Part shown: positions 1 to 6,815 of the stretch, piece after piece
Layout: each line of letters starts with the position of its first letter
Numbering within the stretch: position 1 is the stretch's first letter
Position numbers and translations under genes: made by a program
Notes under the pieces: model-generated
The model's database searches: none
Told to the model about the DNA's origin: nothing
The model's input: only the letters and a program-made list of their open reading frames with translations
From: Miniphocaeibacter sp964345925
GTDB lineage: Bacteria > Bacillota > Clostridia > Tissierellales > Peptoniphilaceae
Assembly (NCBI GenBank): GCA_964345925.1
Contig: CAYFSP010000010.1
Location: forward strand, 1-44,003
Direction of reading: 5' to 3'
DNA length: 44,003 nucleotides

Positions 1-47
1 AATAAGAGAATATTTTCTCCTTAATTTATAATCTGTTTTATTTTCTA

Positions 48-2225
48 TCCACCGGTTCTGGAAAGACTCTGACGAGTTTTAAAGCAGCTCGTTTGGCAAC
101 GGAGCTTGATTTTATTGAGAAGGTGTTTTTTGTTGTAGATAGAAAAGACTTAGACTATCAGACAATGAAAGAATATCAAAGATTTTCTCCTGACAGCGTA
201 AATGGTTCAGATAGTACGGCAGGACTTAAAAGAAATATAGAAAAAGATGATAATAAAATTATTGTTACTACTATTCAAAAACTTAATAATTTAATTAAAG
301 GTGAGGAAGAACTGCCTATTTATAATAAACAAGTTGTGTTTATTTTTGACGAGGCTCATCGTTCTCAATTTGGAGAAGCTCAGAAAAATATTAAGAAGAA
401 GTTTAAAAAATTCTATCAATTTGGTTTTACTGGAACTCCAATTTTTCCTGAAAATGCACTAGGCTCTGAAACTACTGCTTCTGTTTTTGGAAGAGAGCTA
501 CATTCTTATGTAATTACTGATGCCATAAGGGATGAAAAAGTTTTAAAATTCAAGGTTGATTACAATGATGTTCGTCCAAGGTTTAAGGATATTGAAAGGG
601 AGCAAAATGAAGAAAAACTTTCAGCAGCTGAAAACAAGGAAGCTCTTCTTCATCCTGAGAGAATAAATGAAATTTCAAGGTATATTCTTGATAATTTTAA
701 AACTAAGACTCATCGATTAAATGCAAGCGGAAGTGGTTTTAATGCTATGTTTGCAGTTAGTAGCGTAGACGCTGCAAAATTATATTATGAATCAATAAAT
801 AAACTACAATTAAGTAGTGATAAACCTCTTAAAATTGCTACTATATTTTCTTTTGCTGCCAATGAAGAGCAAAACGCCATTGGAGACATTCAAGATGAAA
901 CTTTTGAACCTTCGGCAATGGACAGCAGCGCAAAGGAGTTTTTAACTCATGCAATTAATGATTATAACAATATGTTTAAAACGAATTTTGGAGTAGATAG
1001 TAAAGCTTTTCAAAATTATTATAGAGATCTTGCAAAGCGAGTAAAGAATAAAGAAGTTGATTTATTAATTGTTGTTGGAATGTTTTTAACGGGCTTTGAT
1101 GCGCCTACTCTTAACACTTTATTCGTTGATAAAAACTTGAGATATCATGGTTTGATACAGGCGTTTTCCAGAACGAACCGTATTTATGACTCTACTAAAA
1201 CCTTTGGTAATATTGTTACATTTAGAGATTTAGAAGAGGCGACGATAGATGCCATTACTCTTTTTGGAGATAAAAACACTAAGAATGTTGTACTGGAAAA
1301 AAGTTATAGAGAATATATGGAAGGTTTTACAGATTTAGCAACGGGAGAAGCTCGCAGAGGTTATGTAGATGTAGTAAAGGAATTACAGGAGCGTTTTTCT
1401 AATATTGATGAAATTGTAACAGAAAAGGATAAAAAAGATTTTGTAAAATTATTTGGTGAATATTTACGTATTGAAAATATTCTTCAAAATTATGATGAAT
1501 ACACAGGTTTAAAAGAAATACAGAAAATAGATATTAATAACGAAGAAGAATTAGAAAAAATTAAAGTTAAATACTCTTTGACTGACGAAGATATAGCTAC
1601 GATAAAAAATATTGATGTGCCAGAAGAGAGAGTAATTCAAGACTACCGCTCTACTTATAATGATATTCGTGATTGGCTTCGTCGTAAAAAAGCAGGAGAT
1701 GACAAAGAAGATTCTAAAATTGATTGGGACGATGTAGTTTTTGAAGTAGATTTATTAAAATCACAAGAGATAAATTTAGACTATATTTTAGAGCTTATTT
1801 TTGAAAAGAATAAAGAAGTTAAAAGTAAGGATATGTTAATTGATGAGGTACGTCGTTTAATTCGTTCTAGTGTAGGAAATCGTGCAAAGGAAAGTTTAGT
1901 AGTCGATTTTATTAACCAAGCGGACTTAGATGAAATTGAAGACAAAACCAGTATTATAGAAAGTTTTTTCCTATTTGCACAGGAGAAACAAAAGGAAGAA
2001 GCTGAGGAGCTGATTAACACTGAAAAATTAAATGAGGAGTCTGCAAAGAGATTTATTTTAAATTCACTAAAAAAAGAATATGTTAGTGAAAATGGAACAG
2101 ACCTTAATGAAATTTTACCTAAAATGAGTCCTCTTAATCCAAAGTATTTAAAAATAAAACAAACTGTTTTTCAAAAAATTTCCGACTTTGTTGATAAATT
2201 TAAAGGTGTTGGCGGAAAGATTTAG
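48..2225 (+). pseudogene. hsdR: Truncated type I restriction enzyme subunit HsdR
   Basis: Motor (translocase) part of a type I restriction enzyme R subunit. Walker A (STGSGKT) is read at 48-68, followed by the DEAH box (DEAHRS), motif III (GFTGTP) and the helicase C-terminal motif QAFSRTNRI, then the helical C-terminal region. About 725 residues remain, whereas intact HsdR is roughly 1000. The N-terminal nuclease domain with its PD-(E/D)xK site is absent. The frame is open only from base 6, and residues coded before base 48 do not resemble the expected GYIWH that precedes Walker A. There is no ribosome-binding site or good start; a TTG at 93 lies inside the motor domain. No hsdM or hsdS is seen downstream. 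I infer a remnant left by deletion or recombination, though the window edge prevents seeing more. The domain identification is firm; loss of function is an inference. Confidence 0.8.
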
Positions 2226-2383
2226 ATAGTTCATAATTTATTTTCTTAAGGGCACAATATATACTAATAAAATATAGTAGGTTAAAATCCAATGAAAATA
2301 TAGCTAAAAAATATATGAATAAGTGTATAATAAAATTATCGGGTTCTATATTAGCGAATTTGAAAAAAATAAGAATTGATCTT

Positions 2384-2419
2384 AAAAATCCTAAATCTTA
2401 AAAAGGTTTAGGATTTTTT
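2384..2419 (+). terminator. Intrinsic terminator after hsdR remnant
   Basis: A 12-bp inverted repeat (AAAAATCCTAAA at 2384-2395 with TTTAGGATTTTT at 2407-2418) ends in a T run. Apart from this hairpin I see nothing in the 274 bases between the hsdR remnant and the next gene. Confidence 0.7.
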
Positions 2420-2499
2420 ATTCTATAAAAAAATTATCTTGTAAAATATAAATCAAAGTGATATCATATTAATATCAAATAGAATAAGGGGTGGTAAGA

Positions 2500-3516
2500 A
2501 TGGTAGAAAAAAATTTAAAAGCCAAAAATGGTATGTTGTTCTTATTTTTAATATTTATAATTGAGATACTATCAATAGCATCTATTGTTTTCGGTAGTAG
2601 TTTAGAAGGAATTGGTTTTGCAGTATTTGTAATTATTGGACTTGTAGGAATAGTAGTAGGGTTTATAATGTGTTTCGGTCTTAAAATAGTTAAACCACAG
2701 GAAGCATTGGTATTAACATTATTTGGTAATTATACAGGGAGTATTAAGGAACCAGGTTTCTATTTTGTAAATCCTTTTTCAACTGCAGTAAATCCAGCTG
2801 CAATGACTAAGCTTGGACAAAGTGGTGATGTAGTTGATGGTAAAAGTGGAGAAGGTATTACAGTTTCAGCAGATGGTAAGGTAAAATACACTGGTAGAGG
2901 AAGTAAAAAAATATCTCTAAAGGTTATGACTTTAAACAATAGTAGACAAAAAGTTAATGATGTTCTAGGTAATCCAGTTGAAATTGGTATAGCTGTTATG
3001 TGGAAAGTTGTAGATACATCCAAAGCTGTTTTCAATGTAGATAATTATATGGAATATTTATCATTACAATGTGATAGTGCCGTTAGAAATATTGTTAGGG
3101 TATATCCTTATGATGTTGCACAAGGAATTGACACTACAGGAGATGGAGAACCAGATGAAGGCAGTTTAAGGGGGTCAAGTGCAGTTGTAGTGGATAGAAT
3201 TCGCAAGGAAATTCAAGAAAAAGTAGAAGAAGCAGGACTTGAAATTATTGAAGCTAGAATTACCTACTTGGCATATGCACCTGAAATAGCTGCTGCAATG
3301 CTACAAAGACAACAAGCAAGTGCAATAATTGACGCTAGAAAAATGATAGTTGATGGTGCTGTTGGAATGGTGGAGATGGCTTTAGAAAAATTAAGTGAAA
3401 GAGATGTAGTAGAGTTAGACGAAGAGAGAAAAGCTGCCATGGTTTCTAATTTACTAGTAGTTTTATGTGGAAGTAAAGATGCACAGCCTATAGTAAATAG
3501 CGGATCATTATACTAA
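2500..3516 (+). CDS. SPFH/band 7 domain membrane protein
   Basis: Member of the SPFH (stomatin/prohibitin/flotillin) superfamily, 338 residues. Two hydrophobic segments at about residues 10-32 and 37-62 anchor it. The SPFH domain follows, beginning VKPQEALVLTLFGNYTG and containing the typical EPGFYFVNPF. A Gly/Lys-rich insert lies near residues 105-140, and the C-terminal part (EIAAAMLQRQQASAIIDARK) is the usual coiled helix. ATG 2500 is chosen over GTG 2491 because AAGGGGTGG (2487-2495) is its ribosome-binding site and covers the GTG. The stop is followed after one base by a small ribbon-helix-helix-like gene, so the two are probably co-translated. SPFH proteins scaffold membrane microdomains; the particular role here is unknown. 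Confidence 0.85.
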   Translation: MVEKNLKAKNGMLFLFLIFIIEILSIASIVFGSSLEGIGFAVFVIIGLVGIVVGFIMCFGLKIVKPQEALVLTLFGNYTGSIKEPGFYFVNPFSTAVNPAAMTKLGQSGDVVDGKSGEGITVSADGKVKYTGRGSKKISLKVMTLNNSRQKVNDVLGNPVEIGIAVMWKVVDTSKAVFNVDNYMEYLSLQCDSAVRNIVRVYPYDVAQGIDTTGDGEPDEGSLRGSSAVVVDRIRKEIQEKVEEAGLEIIEARITYLAYAPEIAAAMLQRQQASAIIDARKMIVDGAVGMVEMALEKLSERDVVELDEERKAAMVSNLLVVLCGSKDAQPIVNSGSLY

Positions 3517-3517
3517 A

Positions 3518-3709
3518 ATGACTGAGAAAAGAAAACAGATTCCTCTTAGAATATCTTCTAAATTATATGAGGAGATAGCTTCTTGGGCAGAAGACGATTT
3601 TAGATCTATTAATGGACAAATAGAGTATTTACTAACAGAGGCTGTGAAACAAAGGAAAAAAAACTCTAAGACCATATCTAAATTAGATGAAGAAGAAACT
3701 GTTGATTAA
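3518..3709 (+). CDS. Small Arc/ribbon-helix-helix-like protein
   Basis: A 63-residue protein whose first 45 residues fit an Arc-type ribbon-helix-helix fold: a short beta strand (KQIPLRIS), helix 1 (SKLYEEIASWAEDD) and helix 2 (SINGQIEYLLTEAVKQ), then a charged tail. Arc-type proteins bind DNA as dimers. Here the gene starts one base after the SPFH stop and has no separate strong ribosome-binding site, so it depends on translational coupling with the SPFH gene. That tight pairing suggests it either regulates or partners with the SPFH protein. No toxin gene is adjacent, so I do not call it an antitoxin. Confidence 0.7.
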   Translation: MTEKRKQIPLRISSKLYEEIASWAEDDFRSINGQIEYLLTEAVKQRKKNSKTISKLDEEETVD

Positions 3710-3719
3710 TTTTTTAAAC

Positions 3720-3754
3720 ATATCCGACTAAAAGATACATAGATAGTCGGATAT
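3720..3754 (+). terminator. Hairpin terminator after SPFH operon
   Basis: Perfect 11-bp stem ATATCCGACTA (3720-3730) / TAGTCGGATAT (3744-3754). The T run after it is weak, so termination may be partial. Confidence 0.5.
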
Positions 3755-3800
3755 ATTCATACTTAATTTGATAATATCAATTCTGAAAGGAGGTTATTTT

Positions 3801-4223
3801 ATGGATTCTTTAACAAATATGAATAATGCTATGACATATATTGAGAAACATTTAAAGGAAGATATTGATTACAATCAATTATCTAAAGTAGCATGTTGTT
3901 CAGAGTATCATTTTAGAAGAATGTTTTCCTTTTTATCAGGAATAAGCTTATCTGAATATATTCGAAGAAGAAGGTTGACGCTTTCTGTAGTTGATTTAAA
4001 AGATTGTAATATGAAAATTATTGATATTGCAGTTAAGTATGGTTATGATTCTGCAGATTCATTTACAAGAGCATTTCATAAGATGCATGGTGTACTTCCT
4101 TCAGAGGCAAGAAGTGATAATGTTATATTGAAAGCATATCCTAAAATGACCTTTCAACTTTCAATTAAGGGAGGGATAGAATTGAATTATCGTATATTAG
4201 AAAAAAAGCCTTTAATCTTATAG
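3801..4223 (+). CDS. AraC-family regulator, HTH half of a split AraC-GyrI gene
   Basis: N-terminal DNA-binding half of an AraC-type transcription factor, 140 residues to the TAG at 4221. It carries the two helix-turn-helix units of the family: YNQLSKVACCSEYHFRRMFS (about residues 28-47) and IIDIAVKYGYDSADSFTRAFHKMHG (about 72-97). ATG 3801 has a strong AAAGGAGG ribosome-binding site. The normal family architecture continues into a GyrI-like ligand-binding domain, which here lies in the -1 frame from 4208 onward. Joined, the two parts would give about 290 residues, the usual length. The zero frame has an exact A_AAA_AAG slippery heptamer at 4202-4208 that would join them. Either a one-base deletion broke the gene or -1 frameshifting yields two products. 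Without frameshifting this is a short AraC-type protein lacking an effector domain. Confidence 0.8.
   Translation: MDSLTNMNNAMTYIEKHLKEDIDYNQLSKVACCSEYHFRRMFSFLSGISLSEYIRRRRLTLSVVDLKDCNMKIIDIAVKYGYDSADSFTRAFHKMHGVLPSEARSDNVILKAYPKMTFQLSIKGGIELNYRILEKKPLIL
4202..4208 (+). promoter_or_regulatory. Slippery heptamer A_AAA_AAG at the frame junction
   Basis: The heptamer is phased exactly as X_XXY_YYZ in the AraC reading frame. A -1 slip moves translation into the frame of the GyrI-like domain at 4208, reading AFNLIGFKRRVP, which fits the start of that domain. This is the slippery sequence used by E. coli dnaX (known). A Shine-Dalgarno-like AAGGGAGGG lies at 4167-4175, about 26 bases upstream, farther than in dnaX. 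It is well placed instead for an internal TTG start at 4182. A plain indel or a homopolymer sequencing error remains possible. Confidence 0.4.
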
Positions 4224-4672
4224 GGTTTAAACGAAGAGTTCCAATTGTTTTTGAAGGAGTTAATCCAGAAATTATAAAAATGAATGAGCTTTTAACGGTG
4301 GAATCTGTGAAAAGATTAAAGGAAATGTCCAACGTTGAGCCAATGGGAATAATTAGTGCTTCTACTAATTTTTCAGAAGGCAGAATGGAAGAAAAAGGTG
4401 AATTAGATCATTATATTGGGGTAGCAACGACTAAGAATGATGAAGAAGATTTTGATGTATTAAAAATTGATGCTGGTACATGGGCAGTATTTGAGTCCGT
4501 TGGACCATTTCCTGAAACTCTTCAAAATATTTGGGGGAGAATATATTCGAAATGGTTTCCATCTTCAGGATATGAATCAGTTAATGGACCTGAAATATTA
4601 TGGAATGAAAGTCCTGATATAACAAAATCTGACTATAAAAGTGAAATTTGGATTCCTGTAAAAAAGAAATAG
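4208..4672 (+). CDS. GyrI-like effector-binding domain, second half of split AraC-GyrI gene
   Basis: Coding similarity in this frame begins at about 4208 (AFNLIGFKRRVPIVFEG) and ends at TAG 4672. It includes the GyrI/Rob-type signature AGTWAVFESVGPFPETLQNIWGRI and the closing SEIWIPVKKK. This domain class binds small amphipathic ligands and controls the attached AraC DNA-binding half. The first ATG in frame is 4280, but it lies well inside the domain and has no ribosome-binding site. Independent translation as a proper domain is therefore unlikely. Production would need frameshifting at 4202-4208, or the gene is a pseudogene. The rest of the domain shows no further damage, which argues against long decay. 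Confidence 0.7.
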   Translation, partial: AFNLIGFKRRVPIVFEGVNPEIIKMNELLTVESVKRLKEMSNVEPMGIISASTNFSEGRMEEKGELDHYIGVATTKNDEEDFDVLKIDAGTWAVFESVGPFPETLQNIWGRIYSKWFPSSGYESVNGPEILWNESPDITKSDYKSEIWIPVKKK

Positions 4673-4681
4673 TTAAAAGGC

Positions 4682-4712
4682 AAAACGACTAAGTATAAAC
4701 TTAGTCGTTTTT
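4682..4712 (+). terminator. Intrinsic terminator after AraC-GyrI gene
   Basis: Stem AAAACGACTAAG / CTTAGTCGTTTTT with a 6-base loop and a T run. The following stretch to 4870 is very AT-rich; I see no gene or clear promoter in it. Confidence 0.8.
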
Positions 4713-4890
4713 AATTGAATAGAATGGTAATAAAGATTAAAAAATACAATTATGAATGTCGACAAAGCTCATTATGTGAAATATGTCAATATTGATTTTT
4801 TATTTATAATCTATTAGACTAATTATTAGAGCTTTGTTAAATAATAAATTGTTTAATATATGTATAAATTAAAAGGAGGAGTACCAAAAT

Positions 4891-5151
4891 ATTATTTATG
4901 AAATCGTTTATAATGATTTTTTTGGTCACAATCTAATGAATTGGAAGTATATTATTAAAATAATTAGAAAACTATTGGGTTTAACTGCTTTTATTGCAAC
5001 AGGTGGTGGACTTATTATTACTGCTATTTTCAACGATGAAAACTTTTATAAAACGGAAATTTTAGTGATTTATGGTTGTCTTTTTGCAATAAGTTTGGCA
5101 GATCATTTCAAGAAGGTGTTGGAAAGAGTTGGTAAATATGAAAATAAATAA
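4891..5151 (+). CDS. Small membrane protein, first gene of Cache operon
   Basis: Unrecognised small protein with two hydrophobic stretches, LLGLTAFIATGGGLIITAIF and ILVIYGCLFAISLA, and a basic N-terminal region. From ATG 4936 it has 71 residues, but that ATG lacks a ribosome-binding site. The same frame is open back to 4873 and reads smoothly (IIYEIVYNDFFGHNLMNW). A strong AAAAGGAGGAG lies at 4871-4881, and the only plausible start near it is an ATT at 4891 or 4894. I therefore propose an AUU start and about 86 residues, with moderate doubt. The alternative is ATG 4936, coupled through TAATG to a short upstream frame beginning at 4898. The gene overlaps the next one by 14 bases, which places it in the operon. 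Confidence 0.55.
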   Translation: MIYEIVYNDFFGHNLMNWKYIIKIIRKLLGLTAFIATGGGLIITAIFNDENFYKTEILVIYGCLFAISLADHFKKVLERVGKYENK

Positions 5152-5497
5152 AAAAAGTATATATATATTGATCTGCTCCTTTGTCGGAGTAACTTTAACA
5201 TGGTTTATAAATCATGAGATGGAATATGGACCAGTTATTGCAAATGGACTTGTAGGAGTAATGGCCGCAACATTTTTATCTAATGAACTAGCTGGAATAA
5301 CATATACATCATCTTTTGTTGGTATGAGTTCATTACAGATAATACCTACTCTTCCTGCTGCTATGCTTGGAAGTTTAATTGTGGCATTGGTATTTATAAG
5401 CACTTCGGAAATATATGCAGGCATTGGAGGTAAAGGTGGTACTACAGCAGCTTTATCCACATTGATTACAAAAACTATTTTAAAATTATTTACATAG
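5138..5497 (+). CDS. Four-helix membrane protein A of Cache operon
   Basis: 119-residue integral membrane protein of no family I recognise. It has about four hydrophobic segments: YILICSFVGVTLTWFI, GPVIANGLVGVMAATFL, the stretch from SFVGMSS through GSLIVALVFIS, and the C-terminal TTAALSTLITKTIL. Its signature GIGGKGGTTAALS matches GIGGRLGTIAAIS in the next gene. YGPVIANGLVGVMAA also lines up with RGAVIASAIITLSAG there, so the two are paralogs and may form a heteromer. ATG 5138 is inside the end of the preceding gene (14-base overlap); a TTG at 5129 is less likely. The next gene starts 8 bases after the stop. The repeated Gly-rich motif near the last helix suggests a transport or channel-like fold, but that is a guess. 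Confidence 0.7.
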   Translation: MKINKKSIYILICSFVGVTLTWFINHEMEYGPVIANGLVGVMAATFLSNELAGITYTSSFVGMSSLQIIPTLPAAMLGSLIVALVFISTSEIYAGIGGKGGTTAALSTLITKTILKLFT

Positions 5498-5505
5498 GAG
5501 AAATT

Positions 5506-5898
5506 ATGGAAGAGATAATTATATTAATTATATGTGTAGTTGCTGGAATGGCCACATACTTGGTATCCAATATACTGAAGAGGGGAGCTGTTATAGCTTC
5601 AGCAATTATAACTCTATCAGCAGGTCTTATGCTTCCTCACTTTTTTCCTTCGATGGGAGGATTACTTGCAACTGCAGCAGCATGTGCATCTTACGCAGGA
5701 ATGATATCGGTTGAAAATGCTCTTAATCTTTTGGAGATGGCAGTTATATCATTAATGACTGGAATTTTATTCATAGTCGCAAGTACAGCATATGTTGGAA
5801 TTGGTGGTAGATTGGGAACTATCGCTGCTATATCATGCTTTGCTTGGTTAGGGTTTAAAAAAATATTTGTTGGTATTGATGAGAAAAATGAAGATTAA
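5506..5898 (+). CDS. Four-helix membrane protein B of Cache operon
   Basis: 130-residue membrane protein, paralog of the preceding gene product. Hydrophobic segments are IIILIICVVAGMATYLVSNI, GAVIASAIITLSAGLML, GGLLATAAACASYAGM, and LLEMAVISLMTGILFIVAST with a following GIGGRLGTIAAISCFAWLGF. The acidic tail is probably cytoplasmic. ATG 5506 has a GGAG ribosome-binding site immediately upstream. Gene order A-B-Cache with short gaps implies one transcript. I know no described function for this pair. The conserved ASYAGMIS / TSSFVGMSS and GIGG[KR]xGTxAA motifs would be the features to search with. Confidence 0.7.
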   Translation: MEEIIILIICVVAGMATYLVSNILKRGAVIASAIITLSAGLMLPHFFPSMGGLLATAAACASYAGMISVENALNLLEMAVISLMTGILFIVASTAYVGIGGRLGTIAAISCFAWLGFKKIFVGIDEKNED

Positions 5899-5940
5899 AT
5901 TTTCTTCTTAATAAAAAAATATTGAACATGGAGGAGATTT

Positions 5941-6633
5941 GTGAAAATAAGTAAGGGAAAAATTGTAGCCTACGGAGGTATGATAGCCTTATTAGCAAGT
6001 TTAATTGTAGGTTTATTAGGATTTGCCACTAGTAATAATGACATAAATTATGTAAAGGAACAGCTATTAAAAAAACATGTAGAAAATAATATAAATTTAA
6101 CTATGAAGTATATTAATAATTCTTATGGTACTTTAACACAAGGCGATGGAACTTTACTCGATAGTGAAGGAAAGACAATAGAAGGGCATTTTGGAGTAGT
6201 AGATTCCATATTAGAAGACTTAGGAGATGAGTCAACTATTTTTGTAAAAGAAAATAATGATTTTAAAAGAATTTCTACAAATGTCATGTACAATGAAAAT
6301 GAAAGGGCTATAGGAACATTTTTAGGGGAGCAACATAATGCCTATAATACAGTAATGAAAGGCGAAACTTACATAGGTGGTGCGGATATACTAGGTGATA
6401 GTTATTACACGGCATATCAACCGATAAAGGATAGTAATAATAATGTTATAGGATTATTGTTTGTTGGAACACCTACAAAGGACTTAGATGAAATAATAGA
6501 TACACACGAAAAGAAGATGGAAAAAACAAATATTTTAGTCATTATATTTAGGGCAATCTCCATAGGAGCATTAATAGCCTTAGGAGCTGTATCAGTTTTA
6601 GGAGTAAAATCTAAAAATGAAAAGAATGATTAA
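5941..6633 (+). CDS. Stand-alone membrane-bound Cache-domain protein
   Basis: 230-residue protein with an N-terminal transmembrane helix (about 11-28), an extracellular region of about 170 residues and a second helix (about 199-220), then a short basic tail. The outer region looks like a single Cache sensor of the type found in chemoreceptors: long N-terminal helix (NINLTMKYINNSYGTLTQGDGTLL), then GHFGVVDSILEDLGDESTIFVKENNDFKRISTNV, and the closing GDSYYTAYQPIKDSNNNVIGLLFVGTP. Such domains bind small molecules such as carboxylates. No HAMP, kinase, methyl-accepting or nucleotide-cyclase domain follows. Signalling, if any, must therefore pass through partners, plausibly the two upstream membrane proteins. 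The start is GTG 5941 behind GGAGGAG. Confidence 0.75.
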   Translation: MKISKGKIVAYGGMIALLASLIVGLLGFATSNNDINYVKEQLLKKHVENNINLTMKYINNSYGTLTQGDGTLLDSEGKTIEGHFGVVDSILEDLGDESTIFVKENNDFKRISTNVMYNENERAIGTFLGEQHNAYNTVMKGETYIGGADILGDSYYTAYQPIKDSNNNVIGLLFVGTPTKDLDEIIDTHEKKMEKTNILVIIFRAISIGALIALGAVSVLGVKSKNEKND

Positions 6634-6665
6634 ACAGGTTGTAATAAAAATAAATAGCCATTAAT

Positions 6666-6710
6666 GAATAATAGAAAAGAGAAGATAATATCTTCTCTTT
6701 TCTATTATTC
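6666..6710 (+). terminator. Long perfect inverted repeat after Cache operon
   Basis: 22-base arms (starting GAATAATAGAAAAGAGAAGA at 6666) are perfectly complementary around a single central base, forming a hairpin of about 20 bp. It lies 33 bases after the Cache gene and probably ends the operon. There is little T run on the 3' side. Confidence 0.55.
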
Positions 6711-6815
6711 AATATATAGTAGTTTAAAAATAATATGGTAGTCTTTATATCAATTGTATAGTATTATTTAAAATAGCTGAATAGCAAATATAATTTCAAA
6801 TAAAATGAGGGAAAT

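Noticed and set aside
3518..3709. Antitoxin of a toxin-antitoxin pair
   Set aside because: The ribbon-helix-helix-like protein has no toxin gene next to it; it is coupled to an SPFH gene instead.
6666..6710. Mobile-element inverted repeat or MITE
   Set aside because: The palindrome has no spacer, no target duplication was visible, and its place right after an operon suits transcription termination.
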